Part shown: positions 9,977 through 19,685 of the stretch, one piece after another
Layout of the letters: each line of letters begins with the position of its first letter
Position numbering within the stretch: the stretch's first letter is position 1
DNA from: Shimia litoralis
Lineage (GTDB): Bacteria; Pseudomonadota; Alphaproteobacteria; Rhodobacterales; Rhodobacteraceae
NCBI RefSeq assembly: GCF_005518135.1
Contig: NZ_SULI01000002.1
Location: 124,001 to 188,000 of the forward strand
Direction: 5' to 3'
Length of the DNA stretch: 64,000 bases
The notes under the pieces: generated by a model
Seen by the model: the letters and a program-made list of their open reading frames with translations, nothing else
Database searches by the model: none
What the model was told of the DNA's origin: nothing
Position numbers and translations under genes: made by a program

Positions 9977-11575
9977 ATGTTGAATTATATCAAGCTGATC
10001 GCGCTTGGCTTGGTCACGCTATTCGCGATGATCGCAGCCAATTACGCGCGCGATATGGCTTATCAGGTGCACGCCATTATTGTGGCTGTTGTATCAGGTG
10101 GCCTATTTATCTGGACATTGCGGGGAACCGGTGACGTAAAAACCACTCCGCAGAACGAATATCTTGATGGCGTTGTCCGCGCCGGTGTCATCGCCACCGC
10201 CTTTTGGGGTGTTGTCGGCTTTCTGGCAGGCGTATTTATCGCTTTCCAACTGGCATTTCCGGGATTGAATTTTGAATGGGCAGAAGGCTACGCCAACTTT
10301 GGTCGTCTTCGTCCGTTGCACACATCTGCTGTTATTTTCGCCTTTGGTGGGAATGCCTTGATCGCGACCTCGTTCTTTGTGGTTCAGCGTACATCGGCAG
10401 CCCGCCTTTGGGGTGGCAACTTGGCATGGTTTGTTTTCTGGGGTTATCAGCTGTTTATCGTGCTGGCCGCGACTGGATACCTGTTGGGTGTCACGCAATC
10501 AAAAGAATATGCAGAACCAGAATGGTATATCGATATCTGGCTCACTGTAGTCTGGGTTGCATATCTGGCCGTTTTCTTGGGAACGATCATCAAACGCAAA
10601 GAACCACACATTTATGTGGCAAACTGGTTCTATCTGTCGTTCATCGTCACCGTTGCGATGCTGCACCTCGTCAACAACCTGTCCATGCCGGTTTCGATCT
10701 TTGGATCTAAATCTGTTCAGGTATTCTCGGGTGTTCAGGATGCGATGGTTCAGTGGTGGTATGGTCACAACGCCGTTGGGTTCTTCCTGACCGCGGGCTT
10801 CTTGGGCATGATGTACTACTTTGTACCGAAACAGGCCGAACGTCCTGTGTTCTCGTACAAGCTGTCGATCATCCACTTTTGGGCTCTGATCTTCCTGTAC
10901 ATCTGGGCTGGTCCCCACCACTTGCACTATACTGCGCTGCCTGACTGGGCTTCGACCTTGGGCATGGTGTTCTCGATTGTTCTGTGGATGCCGTCTTGGG
11001 GTGGCATGATCAACGGCCTGATGACGCTGTCGGGTGCTTGGGACAAACTGCGCACCGATCCGATCATCCGTATGATGGTTATCTCGATCGGCTTTTACGG
11101 CATGTCGACCTTTGAAGGTCCGATGATGTCGATCCGCGCTGTGAACTCGCTGTCGCACTACACTGACTGGACAATTGGCCACGTGCACTCTGGTGCCTTG
11201 GGTTGGAACGGTATGATCACCTTTGGTGCTCTGTACTATCTGGTTCCGGTTCTGTGGAAGCGTGAGCGCCTGTATTCGCTGTCGCTAGTCTCTTGGCACT
11301 TCTGGTTGGCCACGATCGGTATCGTTCTGTATGCCGCGTCGATGTGGGTTACCGGTATCATGGAAGGCCTGATGTGGCGCGAAGTTGATGCCAACGGTTT
11401 CCTTGTGAACTCGTTTGCGGACACTGTGGCTGCGAAATTCCCGATGTACGTTGTGCGTGGTCTGGGTGGGCTTATGTTCCTCTCTGGTGCCATCATCATG
11501 TGCTACAATCTCTGGATGACTGTGAAGAAAGCGCCTGCCAAAGAAGCGCTCGCTACTGCAGTCCCGGCTGAATAA
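9977..11575 (+). CDS. ccoN: cbb3-type cytochrome c oxidase subunit I
   Basis: Catalytic subunit of the high-affinity cbb3 terminal oxidase, 532 residues with about 12 or more TM helices. His-rich haem and CuB ligand regions are visible: [40 protein letters not shown] and [12 protein letters not shown]. The start at 9977 ([11 protein letters not shown]) has an AAGGGA ribosome site; nine more codons upstream are open but lack one. It is first gene of ccoNOQP and probably controlled by the FNR box at 9872. Confidence 0.97.
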   Translation: MLNYIKLIALGLVTLFAMIAANYARDMAYQVHAIIVAVVSGGLFIWTLRGTGDVKTTPQNEYLDGVVRAGVIATAFWGVVGFLAGVFIAFQLAFPGLNFEWAEGYANFGRLRPLHTSAVIFAFGGNALIATSFFVVQRTSAARLWGGNLAWFVFWGYQLFIVLAATGYLLGVTQSKEYAEPEWYIDIWLTVVWVAYLAVFLGTIIKRKEPHIYVANWFYLSFIVTVAMLHLVNNLSMPVSIFGSKSVQVFSGVQDAMVQWWYGHNAVGFFLTAGFLGMMYYFVPKQAERPVFSYKLSIIHFWALIFLYIWAGPHHLHYTALPDWASTLGMVFSIVLWMPSWGGMINGLMTLSGAWDKLRTDPIIRMMVISIGFYGMSTFEGPMMSIRAVNSLSHYTDWTIGHVHSGALGWNGMITFGALYYLVPVLWKRERLYSLSLVSWHFWLATIGIVLYAASMWVTGIMEGLMWREVDANGFLVNSFADTVAAKFPMYVVRGLGGLMFLSGAIIMCYNLWMTVKKAPAKEALATAVPAE

Positions 11576-11589
11576 GGAGGGCCGGAGCA

Positions 11590-12318
11590 ATGGCTATTCT
11601 CGATAAACATAAAATCCTCGAGACCAACGCGACCCTCCTGCTGATTTTCAGCTTCTTGGTCGTGACCATCGGTGGGATCGTTCAGATCGCACCCCTTTTC
11701 TGGCTGGAAAACACCATCGAGGAAGTAGAGGGCATGCGCCCCTACACCCCGCTGGAGTTGGCAGGTCGTGATGTCTATGTCCGCGAAGGCTGCTATGTCT
11801 GCCACTCGCAGATGATCCGCCCAATGCGTGATGAGGTCGAACGTTATGGCCACTATTCGCTCGCAGCGGAATCCAAGTATGACCACCCCTTCCAATGGGG
11901 TTCCAAGCGGACAGGTCCTGATCTGGCACGTGTCGGCGGTCGTTATTCGGATGATTGGCAAGTCGATCACCTACGCAACCCACAGTCTGTTGTGCCTGAA
12001 TCAGTGATGCCGAAATATGGCTTCCTCGAGCGCAAGATGATTGATGGTAAGTATATCGGTGATCTGTTGGCGACGAACCGTATGGTCGGTGTTCCTTACA
12101 CCGACGAGATGTTGGAAAATGCGCAGGCTGACTTTGCGGCCCAAGCAGACCCCGACAGCGACTATGACGGTTTGCTCGAGCGCTATGGTGAAAAGGTAAA
12201 CGTTCGCAATTTCGATGGTGCCGAAGGTATCTCTGAAATGGACGCTTTGGTCGCCTATCTGCAAATGTTGGGTACGTTGGTTGACTTCTCGACCTTCACT
12301 CCCGACGCATCGCGGTAA
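11590..12318 (+). CDS. ccoO: cbb3-type cytochrome c oxidase subunit II (monohaem)
   Basis: Membrane-anchored monohaem cytochrome c subunit, 242 residues. One TM (about 15-35) precedes the haem site C68-Y-V-C71-H72 followed by SQMIRP, which is highly characteristic of CcoO. An AAGGAGG ribosome site lies 8-14 bases upstream. It passes electrons from CcoP to CcoN and is 14 bases downstream of ccoN in the operon. Confidence 0.97.
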   Translation: MAILDKHKILETNATLLLIFSFLVVTIGGIVQIAPLFWLENTIEEVEGMRPYTPLELAGRDVYVREGCYVCHSQMIRPMRDEVERYGHYSLAAESKYDHPFQWGSKRTGPDLARVGGRYSDDWQVDHLRNPQSVVPESVMPKYGFLERKMIDGKYIGDLLATNRMVGVPYTDEMLENAQADFAAQADPDSDYDGLLERYGEKVNVRNFDGAEGISEMDALVAYLQMLGTLVDFSTFTPDASR

Positions 12319-12329
12319 GGGGCAGGGAA

Positions 12330-12515
12330 ATGGAAACATATTCCCTACTGCGAGAGTTCGCCGACAGCTGGATGCTATTGTTCTTGTTTGCTTTCTTCGC
12401 GGCGGTCATCCTTTGGGTGTTCCGTCCGGGAAGTGGCAAGGAGTACCGCGATACCGCGGACATCCCGTTCCGGCACGAAGACAAACCCGCCACGGATGAG
12501 GAGGCGAGGACATGA
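12330..12515 (+). CDS. ccoQ: cbb3-type oxidase small subunit CcoQ
   Basis: A 61-residue protein with one TM helix (about 12-31) followed by [17 protein letters not shown], the usual CcoQ pattern. It stabilises the oxidase complex in related bacteria. The stop overlaps the ccoP start by 4 bases. Confidence 0.93.
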   Translation: METYSLLREFADSWMLLFLFAFFAAVILWVFRPGSGKEYRDTADIPFRHEDKPATDEEART

Positions 12516-13375
12516 GTAAAAAACCTGTAAAAAAAGGCCATCAAGTCGAAACAACCGGCCATAGCTGGGATGGTATCGAAGAGTATAACAATCCGCTGCC
12601 ACGTTGGTGGGTCTATGTATTCTACGCGTGTATCGTCTGGGCGATCGGCTACTCGATTGCGTATCCTGCATGGCCCGGCGTCAAAAGCGCGACGGCTGGG
12701 ATGCTCGGGTTCTCTACCCGCGGTGATGTTCAGAAAGACATTGATGTGGCGGCTGCCAAATTGGCACCTATCAATGCCAAGCTTGAAGCTGCAGAGCTGA
12801 CAGCCATTTCTGGCGATCCAGAGTTGAACGGCTATGCTGTTTCAGCGGGCTCGGCGGTCTTTAAGACCTGGTGTGCTCAGTGCCACGGTTCTGGTGCTGC
12901 TGGTGCGGTGGGATACCCCAACCTTCTGGACAATGATTGGCTGTGGGGTGGCGATATCGAAGCCATCTATACCACCATCAATCACGGTATCCGGAACGAA
13001 GAAGACGATGATGCACGTTACTCGGAAATGCCAGCATTCGGTGAAATGCTGGAAGGCGAAGAGATCGAGCAAGTTGTGAACTTTGTGATGTCGCTGTCTG
13101 GCGATGCGATGGATGCTTCCAAAGTTGCTGCAGGCGCTGTTGTGTTCGAAGACAACTGTTCTTCGTGCCACATGGAAGACGGTACGGGTGATCGCGATCA
13201 AGGTGCACCGAACCTGACTGACGCGATCTGGCTCTATGGTGGCGACTATGCTGCTGTAACCGAAACCGTGACCAACAGCCGCTATGGTGTGATGCCGAAC
13301 TGGAACACACGTCTGACCGATGCACAAATTCGTGCCGTGGCCACATATGTTCACCAGCTTGGTGGCGGTGAGTAA
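12512..13375 (+). CDS. ccoP: cbb3-type cytochrome c oxidase subunit III (dihaem)
   Basis: Dihaem subunit of 287 residues that accepts electrons from soluble or membrane cytochromes. A short N-terminal region with [15 protein letters not shown] precedes one TM (about 33-52). Haem sites are C121-A-Q-C124-H125 and C216-S-S-C219-H220, each followed by a Met-containing segment (MPAF and MPNW). It is last in ccoNOQP and is followed by a terminator. Confidence 0.97.
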   Translation: MSKKPVKKGHQVETTGHSWDGIEEYNNPLPRWWVYVFYACIVWAIGYSIAYPAWPGVKSATAGMLGFSTRGDVQKDIDVAAAKLAPINAKLEAAELTAISGDPELNGYAVSAGSAVFKTWCAQCHGSGAAGAVGYPNLLDNDWLWGGDIEAIYTTINHGIRNEEDDDARYSEMPAFGEMLEGEEIEQVVNFVMSLSGDAMDASKVAAGAVVFEDNCSSCHMEDGTGDRDQGAPNLTDAIWLYGGDYAAVTETVTNSRYGVMPNWNTRLTDAQIRAVATYVHQLGGGE

Positions 13376-13394
13376 CTGATATCATGAAAGTTTT

Positions 13395-13423
13395 CCAAGG
13401 GCGGGCGACTGCCCTTGGTTTTT
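13395..13423 (+). terminator. Terminator of the ccoNOQP operon
   Basis: CCAAGGGC (13395-13402) pairs with GCCCTTGG (13411-13418) around an 8-base loop, followed by five T residues. It begins 20 bases after the ccoP stop. Confidence 0.9.
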
Positions 13424-13477
13424 CACACCGGCGTTCTGACCTGCTTGCAGGATTTCCAGAGCGCCGGTGTTTTCTAT

Positions 13478-14179
13478 TCAGCCCATAGAGCTGTCTGTTT
13501 GTCGATATTTTGCGCGACTGATGTCGTTTTGGTCACTCCAGATTGCCATGATCACCCAAACGACCATGTAGAGCGCACCGAGCCCGACAATCACCTCGCC
13601 GGGCACCGGGCCGACATCTGCGCGGCGAAAAGCTTCGTCCCAGCTTTGGACAGGTGTCGGGTGCACGGCAATTTTTCCAGCAAAAGCCAAAGATTGAATC
13701 AACAAGATCCACAAGTAATTCCGACGAATACGTCGGCCGATCGCGGTCAGATAATCGACGTGGTATTTTGGATGGAGATAGTCATTGGCGAGTACCTTTT
13801 GCCAATTTTCTTCAAGGTGCAGATTCCCGTCATAGAGCATCGGCGCATAAAAATGGGTTTCCATCCATCGGGCGCGGGCACGCCAGACATTGAAATACCT
13901 GTACCGTCGTGCTTCGAGCATGAGGAAAAAGATGATCAAGACGCCGACCAACACCAACGGCAGAGGTGATGCGTCCGGAGATGCAAAAGATATGGACAAC
14001 GCCACACCCAGTGTCACAACGGCCCAGTTGGTGGTTGTGTCAAGACGTGTCCGCCAGATGGTGCTGCGATAGACTTCACCTCGATAAAGGTGTGCCATGG
14101 CGCCAATTTCAGCGGCATTCAGCGCTTTGCGCTCTTCATATTGTTCGGAAATTGAGTGGCCTCCCGTTTCCAACATCAA
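13478..14179 (-). CDS. DUF2270 membrane protein
   Basis: A 233-residue protein that I recognise as DUF2270 from its layout: an acidic N terminus with YRGEVYRSTIWRTRLD, two TMs (about 48-62 and 73-90), a conserved RRYRYFNVWRARARWME stretch with HFYAP, and two further TMs near 152-170 and 196-215. The biochemical role is unknown. It lies between the cco operons on the opposite strand, and an FNR box 37 bases upstream of its start implies micro-oxic expression with the oxidase. The sequence gives no direct evidence of an assembly function. Confidence 0.85.
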   Translation of the reverse strand: MMLETGGHSISEQYEERKALNAAEIGAMAHLYRGEVYRSTIWRTRLDTTTNWAVVTLGVALSISFASPDASPLPLVLVGVLIIFFLMLEARRYRYFNVWRARARWMETHFYAPMLYDGNLHLEENWQKVLANDYLHPKYHVDYLTAIGRRIRRNYLWILLIQSLAFAGKIAVHPTPVQSWDEAFRRADVGPVPGEVIVGLGALYMVVWVIMAIWSDQNDISRAKYRQTDSSMG

Positions 14180-14216
14180 AATTTCCGCTCCCTGACTAAG
14201 GATAATGCACAGAGTT

Positions 14217-14230
14217 TGATCTGGGTCAAA
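14217..14230. promoter_or_regulatory. FNR box upstream of the DUF2270 gene
   Basis: TTGATCTGGGTCAA, a 9/10 match to the FNR consensus, 37 bases from the start of the minus-strand DUF2270 gene. That distance is compatible with activation from about -40 of a short leader. Confidence 0.82.
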
Positions 14231-14337
14231 GGTAGAACGGCGTAAATCAGAGAGAGTTGGGCAAGTTCAAGCGTGCCGAGTCAATTTGGTGTTGCTTGAA
14301 ACAGAGTTGCCTAAAGACAGATTGTCTTAATGGCATG

Positions 14338-14387
14338 TAGGTGTCGGCTTTCCGTCCTGTTCGCGCGTTTCCTGGAACGCCGACACC
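14338..14387. repeat. Long inverted repeat, possible small RNA or terminator structure
   Basis: GGTGTCGGC (14340-14348) is the exact reverse complement of GCCGACACC (14379-14387). After a single T-C mismatch the stem continues as TTCC with GGAA. A 20-base loop remains and a T-rich stretch (TATCTTTCTT) follows on the plus strand. It is not linked to either flanking gene, so a free-standing small RNA is possible but unproven. Confidence 0.4.
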
Positions 14388-14602
14388 GCCTATCTTTCTT
14401 GATATCAGATACGAATTGTTTCTCAAGCTTCTCTGACTTCGATAAATTTCTCGGATGTCACATTGTCGTGATCGTTTGGCGCTACGCGGCGTTGAAGTGA
14501 GATTTGCACGTAAAAACGCCTGAATTCGCCGCTGAACGCTGCGTTTGTCGTCTGGCTGCCTATCGTCGTGATATGTTAAAACCTACATTTAGGATGTAGA
14601 AT

Positions 14603-14616
14603 TTGACCCATATCAA
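14603..14616. promoter_or_regulatory. FNR box upstream of ccoG
   Basis: TTGACCCATATCAA, a 9/10 consensus match, about 63 bases before the ccoG start. It probably drives the ccoGHIS maturation operon under low oxygen. Confidence 0.83.
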
Positions 14617-14679
14617 AGTCTTTGTGATCTTACAGGGTCAAAAGAAACATAGACAATTCCCAATGCGCGAGTGATTCCT

Positions 14680-16107
14680 GTGAGCACTACCGATCAAGAA
14701 CCGGGCCTTTATGCCGCCCGCGAGCCGGTTTTCCCCAAAAAGGTTTATGGCAAATTCCGGAACCTGAAATGGTTCCTTATGGCGTTTACGCTGGGTATCT
14801 ACTATTTGACGCCGCTGATCCGCTGGGATCGTGGCCCAAGTTTGCCAGATCAAGCCGTTCTTCTTGATTTGGCTAATCGCCGGTTCTTTTTCTTTATGAT
14901 CGAGATTTGGCCACACGAATTCTATTTCATTGCCGGCCTCTTGATCATGGCCGGGCTTGGGTTGTTCTTGTTCACATCAGCGTTGGGGCGCGTCTGGTGT
15001 GGTTATGCATGTCCGCAGACTGTTTGGACCGATCTATTCATCCTTGTGGAACGATGGATCGAAGGGGACAGAAACGCGCGGGTTCGCCTTCATAACCAAA
15101 AGAAATGGGATTTGCGCAAGGTTCGTTTGCGGCTCATAAAATATACCTCGTGGATTGTCATTGGTGCAGCCACAGGTGGGGCTTGGGTGTTCTACTTTAC
15201 GGATGCCCCCACGTTGATGGTTGATTTGATTCACGGCACGGCCCACCCGGTTGCCTATACAACCATTGCTGTGATGACGGCGACGACGGTATTCTTTGGT
15301 GCGATTGCACGCGAACAAATCTGTATCTACGCCTGTCCTTGGCCACGTATTCAGGCCGCAATGATGGACGAAGACACTTTGACCGTCGGTTACCGCGAAT
15401 GGCGCGGCGAGCCACGTGGCAAAGGTAAGCGTACCAATGACACCGAGTTGGGTGATTGTATCGATTGTATGGCATGTGTGAACGTTTGCCCTGTGGGCAT
15501 CGATATTCGCGATGGTCAACAACTTGAATGCATCACCTGCGCGCTGTGTATTGATGCATGCGATGACATCATGACCAAAGTCGGTAAGCCGCGTGGTCTG
15601 ATTGATTACATGGCTCAGTCGGATGAAGTGAACGAACGCGCGGGCAAACCGCCACGCAATGTTTGGAAACACATTCTGCGTCCTCGGACCATCATGTACA
15701 CGACGTTGTGGTCGTTGGTTGGTGTCGGTCTGGTTGTGGCTTTGTTCATCCGGTCTGACATTGATCTGACCGTTGCACCAGTTCGGAACCCGACCTTTGT
15801 AACCCTGTCAGATGGCACGATCCGGAATACATACGAAGTGCGTTTGCGCAACAAGCATGGCGACGACCGTCCGTTCCGCATTTCGGTCAAGGGTGACTCG
15901 TCTTTGCGTGTTCAACTTGAAGGGACACCTTATGAAACGGTCACTGTGGCCGCGGATGAAATGCAGCTGCAGCGCGTGTACGTGTTGGCTCCAAAAGGGT
16001 CCGTACCTGCAGAGTCACCCGCAACTGAGTTCCGTTTTTGGGTCGAAGATGTGTCAAATGGTGATCGCGTGTATAAAGACACCGTGTTCAACGGAAGAGG
16101 CAAGTAA
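14680..16107 (+). CDS. ccoG: CcoG, cbb3 oxidase copper-handling ferredoxin-like protein
   Basis: Membrane ferredoxin-like protein (RdxB/FixG family), about 475 residues, believed to reduce Cu(II) for CuB insertion in cbb3 oxidase. It has TMs near 35-50, 85-105, 155-175 and 185-205. A Cys pair lies in VWCGYACPQTVW, a second in ICIYACPW, and two 4Fe-4S motifs in CIDCMACVNVCP and CITCALCIDACD. A C-terminal Ig-like domain (about 375-475) follows the last TM. The start is a GTG, at 14680 (VSTTDQEPG) or 14671; neither has a strong ribosome site. It overlaps ccoH by one base. Confidence 0.93.
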   Translation: MSTTDQEPGLYAAREPVFPKKVYGKFRNLKWFLMAFTLGIYYLTPLIRWDRGPSLPDQAVLLDLANRRFFFFMIEIWPHEFYFIAGLLIMAGLGLFLFTSALGRVWCGYACPQTVWTDLFILVERWIEGDRNARVRLHNQKKWDLRKVRLRLIKYTSWIVIGAATGGAWVFYFTDAPTLMVDLIHGTAHPVAYTTIAVMTATTVFFGAIAREQICIYACPWPRIQAAMMDEDTLTVGYREWRGEPRGKGKRTNDTELGDCIDCMACVNVCPVGIDIRDGQQLECITCALCIDACDDIMTKVGKPRGLIDYMAQSDEVNERAGKPPRNVWKHILRPRTIMYTTLWSLVGVGLVVALFIRSDIDLTVAPVRNPTFVTLSDGTIRNTYEVRLRNKHGDDRPFRISVKGDSSLRVQLEGTPYETVTVAADEMQLQRVYVLAPKGSVPAESPATEFRFWVEDVSNGDRVYKDTVFNGRGK

Positions 16108-16565
16108 TGGCAGAACGTGAATTCACCGGCCGACATGCAGCAATGCTGTTTGTCGGCGCCTTCGGGGTGATTATCCTTGTGAATCTGGTGCTGGCGTTTT
16201 CCGCTGTGAAAACGTTTCCGGGACTAGAGGTGAAAAACTCTTATGTGGCGAGCCAAGAGTTCGATATTCGCAGGGACGCTCAAGAGGCTTTGGGGTGGCA
16301 TGTGAACGCCCGTGCTACTGGGGGCTTAGTCATTCTGGCGATTACGGATGATGCCGGGATGCCGATCCAGGTTGAAAACCTCAATGCCGTCTTGGGGCGT
16401 GCCACACATGTAAAAGACGATATCAAGCCCGATTTCAAATTTGACGGCCAAGCTTATGTCGCGCCGGTCGAATTGGCAGATGGAAACTGGAACATCCGTA
16501 TGACAGCAACGTCCGTGGATGGAACAGAGTTTACGCAACGCGTGATCCTGCACGTTAAGGGATAA
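16107..16565 (+). CDS. ccoH: CcoH/FixH family cbb3 oxidase assembly protein
   Basis: A 152-residue protein with one N-terminal TM (about 12-33) and a periplasmic FixH domain. The motif VKNSYVASQEFD is typical of FixH. It is required for cbb3 assembly in related organisms. Its ATG overlaps the ccoG stop (TAATG) and it precedes ccoI by 4 bases, so it lies in a coupled operon. Confidence 0.93.
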   Translation: MAEREFTGRHAAMLFVGAFGVIILVNLVLAFSAVKTFPGLEVKNSYVASQEFDIRRDAQEALGWHVNARATGGLVILAITDDAGMPIQVENLNAVLGRATHVKDDIKPDFKFDGQAYVAPVELADGNWNIRMTATSVDGTEFTQRVILHVKG

Positions 16566-16569
16566 GAAA

Positions 16570-18756
16570 ATGACAGCCGCCATGCGCCCAAATGTTTCTG
16601 CATGTCCTGCCTGTTCTGCGGCCCCAGCAGCCGAGGCACTGGCAGAACAAGAGGCCCAGAAAGAGGCCCGTTTGGCGCTGTCGCTTCCGACTATTCATTG
16701 CGCGGCCTGTATTTCTGCGGTGGAGCGCGCCTTGGTGGCAGAGCCCGGGGTGAAAACTGCTCGGGTGAACCTCACACTTAAGAGGGCGACCATCGAGGCA
16801 GAGCACGATGTGACGGCGGATGATCTTGTACGGGTGTTGGACCGTATTGGATATGAGGCCCACGAACTGGACGCTGGCACATTATCTGCAACTGCGACAG
16901 ACAAGGCCGGGCGTGATTTGCTGATGCGGCTTGCGGTGGCGGGCTTTGCGTCAATGAATGTTATGCTGCTTTCGGTGTCGGTGTGGTCCGGTGCCGAAGA
17001 CGCCACAAGAGATTTGTTCCATTGGCTGTCTGCTGCGATCGCGTTGCCGACAATTGTGTTCTCGGGAAAACCCTTCTTCACAAGCGCTTGGGGGGCGCTC
17101 AAGCACAAGCGTTTGAACATGGATGTTCCCATTGTGCTGGCGATTGTTTTGGCCGTCGCAACATCTCTTTGGGAAACCACGCTATCGGGTGATCACGCCT
17201 ATTTTGATGCCGCGCTGACTTTGGTGTTTTTCCTTTTGGCAGGGCGGTATCTGGATCATCGTACACGCGCAGTTGCACGTTCCGCAGCGGAAGAGCTTGC
17301 CGCGTTGGAAGTGCCGCGCGCCATTCGTATTCACGATGGGGAAGAAGAGACGGTCCAAGTCAGCACTTTGCGTGTCGACGACAGGGTTCTTGTTCGGCCC
17401 GGCGGACGCTTGCCTGTTGATGGTGAAATCGTCGAGGGCCAGTCCGAGTTGGACCGGTCATTGCTTACTGGGGAAACCGTTCCGGTGTTTGCCGAACCTG
17501 GTATGGCGGTCAGTGCGGGAGAAGTGAACCTGACAGGACCCTTGGTCGTACGCGCAACCGCTGTGGGTGAAGAAACAAGCCTGCATCGCATGGCGGATCT
17601 GGTGGCTATCGCTGAATCAGGTCGCTCGCGATATACGTCGCTCGCGGACAAGGCCGCACAGCTTTATGCGCCCGGCGTGCACATTCTATCGGCGCTGGCC
17701 TTTGTTGGTTGGTATTTGTATACGTTTGATGTGCGCACCGCGCTAAATATTGCTGCTGCGGTGCTGATCATCACCTGCCCATGTGCACTTGGGCTGGCCG
17801 TACCTGCGGTGACAACCGCGGCGTCTGGGCGTTTGTTTCGCAAAGGTATGCTGATCAAACATTCCACGGCACTTGAACGCTTGGCTCAGGTCGACACGGT
17901 GGTGTTTGACAAGACGGGGACGTTGACCGCTGGCACCCCCGAGCTCACCAATCTGGGTGACTTTACGCGCCGCGAACTCGAGATTGCGCTCGCGTTGGCG
18001 GCTGGATCATCACACCCGTTGTCACAGGCGCTGGTACATGCCGCACAGGATGCCGGCATCAAGCCTGTGCCGCTTGGCGATCTTCAAGAAGTCCCCGGCT
18101 ATGGCACCCAAGGCACATTGAATGGCAAATTGGTGCGTTTGGGGCGCGCCGCGTGGATTGGGGCGCAGCCCTTGGCGCAAACATCGGCATTTCTATCTTT
18201 GGAAGACGGGAAATCTCGCGCTTTTACCTTCAAAGACACGCTGCGTGAGGGGGCTGAAGACGCCGTAAAGGCCCTGCAGGAAAATGGCAAAGACGTCTTG
18301 TTGATCTCTGGTGATAGCGCCGGCGCGGTCGAGGCGCTGGCGGATCGGTTGGGCATTAGCAAATGGGTCGCCGAAGCGTTGCCGCAAGACAAGGCTGCGC
18401 GCGTGCAGGCGTTGTCAGCTGAAGGAAAGCATGTCCTCATGGTGGGCGACGGCCTGAATGATACAGCGGCTTTGGCTGCGGCACATGTCTCGATCTCTCC
18501 GGCGTCTGCGCTGGATGCGGCACGTGTTGCGTCTGATATTGTGTTGCTTGGCGGGGATCTAAGCCCGATCGCCGATGCGCTGACAATTGCGCGCTCTGCG
18601 ACCAAGCGGATTCGCGAGAACTTCCGGATCGCCACGATCTATAACATTATCGCGGTGCCCTTGGCTGTGGCTGGTTTGGCCACCCCCTTGATTGCCGCAT
18701 TGGCCATGTCATCATCTTCGATTACAGTGTCCCTGAATGCTTTGCGGCTAAGGTAA
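16570..18756 (+). CDS. ccoI: CcoI copper-exporting P1B-type ATPase
   Basis: Copper-translocating ATPase of 728 residues that supplies copper for the cbb3 oxidase. It has an N-terminal Cys pair C12-P-A-C15, a heavy-metal-associated domain with C44-A-A-C47, and the transmembrane metal site C403-P-C405. The phosphorylation site is D447 in DKTGT, and the hinge motif is GDGLNDTAAL near the C terminus. The paired CPAC plus HMA arrangement fits CcoI/FixI (CopA2) rather than detoxifying CopA. It is third in ccoGHIS. Confidence 0.95.
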   Translation: MTAAMRPNVSACPACSAAPAAEALAEQEAQKEARLALSLPTIHCAACISAVERALVAEPGVKTARVNLTLKRATIEAEHDVTADDLVRVLDRIGYEAHELDAGTLSATATDKAGRDLLMRLAVAGFASMNVMLLSVSVWSGAEDATRDLFHWLSAAIALPTIVFSGKPFFTSAWGALKHKRLNMDVPIVLAIVLAVATSLWETTLSGDHAYFDAALTLVFFLLAGRYLDHRTRAVARSAAEELAALEVPRAIRIHDGEEETVQVSTLRVDDRVLVRPGGRLPVDGEIVEGQSELDRSLLTGETVPVFAEPGMAVSAGEVNLTGPLVVRATAVGEETSLHRMADLVAIAESGRSRYTSLADKAAQLYAPGVHILSALAFVGWYLYTFDVRTALNIAAAVLIITCPCALGLAVPAVTTAASGRLFRKGMLIKHSTALERLAQVDTVVFDKTGTLTAGTPELTNLGDFTRRELEIALALAAGSSHPLSQALVHAAQDAGIKPVPLGDLQEVPGYGTQGTLNGKLVRLGRAAWIGAQPLAQTSAFLSLEDGKSRAFTFKDTLREGAEDAVKALQENGKDVLLISGDSAGAVEALADRLGISKWVAEALPQDKAARVQALSAEGKHVLMVGDGLNDTAALAAAHVSISPASALDAARVASDIVLLGGDLSPIADALTIARSATKRIRENFRIATIYNIIAVPLAVAGLATPLIAALAMSSSSITVSLNALRLR

Positions 18757-18763
18757 TTGCCTG

Positions 18764-18922
18764 ATGGAAGTCCTGACATATTTGATCCCGATCTCACTCG
18801 TGCTTGGCGGCATCGGGTTGGGTGCATTTTTGTACACGGTGCGATCAAATCAATACGATGATCCTGACGGAGATGCGCAGCGCATTCTGTCAAGCGAGTG
18901 GGACGAGCACCCCAAACCTTAA
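18764..18922 (+). CDS. ccoS: CcoS, small cbb3 oxidase maturation protein
   Basis: A short gene of 52 residues. It begins MEVLTYLIPISLVLGGIGLG, a single TM helix that opens in the typical CcoS manner. It continues with the diagnostic segment FLYTVRSNQYDDPDGDAQRI and ends EWDEHPKP. CcoS is needed for cofactor insertion into CcoN. It starts 7 bases after the ccoI stop and ends ccoGHIS. Confidence 0.93.
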   Translation: MEVLTYLIPISLVLGGIGLGAFLYTVRSNQYDDPDGDAQRILSSEWDEHPKP

Positions 18923-18956
18923 GGCATCAAGCACGCGCGGATACCTGCGCCGTATG

Positions 18957-19646
18957 TCAGTCAAAGCTCACAATCGCGGGTGATAGGCCTTGGATGTGGA
19001 CTTCGCAGGTTTGGCCACGCTCGATGGGGCCAACGCCAGCAGGTGTACCAGTCATGATCAAATCGCCTGGGGCCAACGTGACAAGATCAGACAGGAACGC
19101 AATTACTTGATCCGAGGGCCATATCATTTCGGATAAATCTCCGGATTGGCGTGGATCGCCATCCACCGTCGCCGAGATTGCTCCGTGTGTCATCGTGCCG
19201 ACCTCCGAGGCAGGGTGCAGGGGGCCTATGATGGCAGAGCAGTCAAAGCCTTTTGCCATGTCCCAAGGGCGTCGTTTTGACTTTGCCTCGGCCTGCATGT
19301 CGCGACGCGTCAGGTCATTGCCTGTCGCATAACCCCATATGTAATCTGTGGCTTGGTCGGCTGGAATATGAGCACCGCCGCGTCCAATTGCGATGACAAG
19401 TTCTGCCTCGTGATGCAGATTTTCGGTTGCCATTGGGAACGGCAGGGTAAGACCCGACCGCACCGCTGCATCTGCTGGTTTGGTGAAGAAAAAGGGCGGC
19501 TCGCGATCAGGATCGTTTCCCATTTCACGTGCGTGTTCTGCATAGTTGCGGCCAACACAAAAAATGCGCCGGACCGGGAATGTGTCATCGCTGTCAGAAA
19601 TGGGCAACAGGACAGGGTGCGGGAGAGGGAGAACTGTTTTGGTCAT
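18957..19646 (-). CDS. Fumarylacetoacetate hydrolase family protein
   Basis: A 229-residue FAH-fold hydrolase or decarboxylase. Signature elements are FCVGRNYAEHAREMG near the N terminus, the metal-site HHEAELVIAIG (about 75-85), the segment YIWGYATGNDLTRRDMQ, and GDLIMTGTPAGVG near the C terminus. The family includes acylpyruvases and oxaloacetate decarboxylases (FAHD1-like), and length and motifs fit that short subgroup. The chosen start MTKTVLPLP at 19646 excludes eight unlikely upstream residues. It converges on ccoS with 34 bases between. Confidence 0.88.
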   Translation of the reverse strand: MTKTVLPLPHPVLLPISDSDDTFPVRRIFCVGRNYAEHAREMGNDPDREPPFFFTKPADAAVRSGLTLPFPMATENLHHEAELVIAIGRGGAHIPADQATDYIWGYATGNDLTRRDMQAEAKSKRRPWDMAKGFDCSAIIGPLHPASEVGTMTHGAISATVDGDPRQSGDLSEMIWPSDQVIAFLSDLVTLAPGDLIMTGTPAGVGPIERGQTCEVHIQGLSPAIVSFD

Positions 19647-19685
19647 GCCACAAGTTCTGCGCCAAGACACGATTCAGTTCAAGGC

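Larger units (their letters stand above)
14180..14679. other. Long regulatory gap between DUF2270 gene and ccoG
   Basis: A 500-base non-coding interval between divergent genes. It holds an FNR box near each end (14217 and 14603) and an isolated long stem-loop at 14338-14387. No ORF with a convincing start or family similarity was found on either strand. The length is unusual for this compact neighbourhood. Confidence 0.7.

Noticed and set aside
10499-11188. 229-codon minus-strand ORF inside ccoN
   Set aside because: Antisense to a highly conserved oxidase gene, with a His/Arg-rich composition typical of a shadow frame and no family motif.
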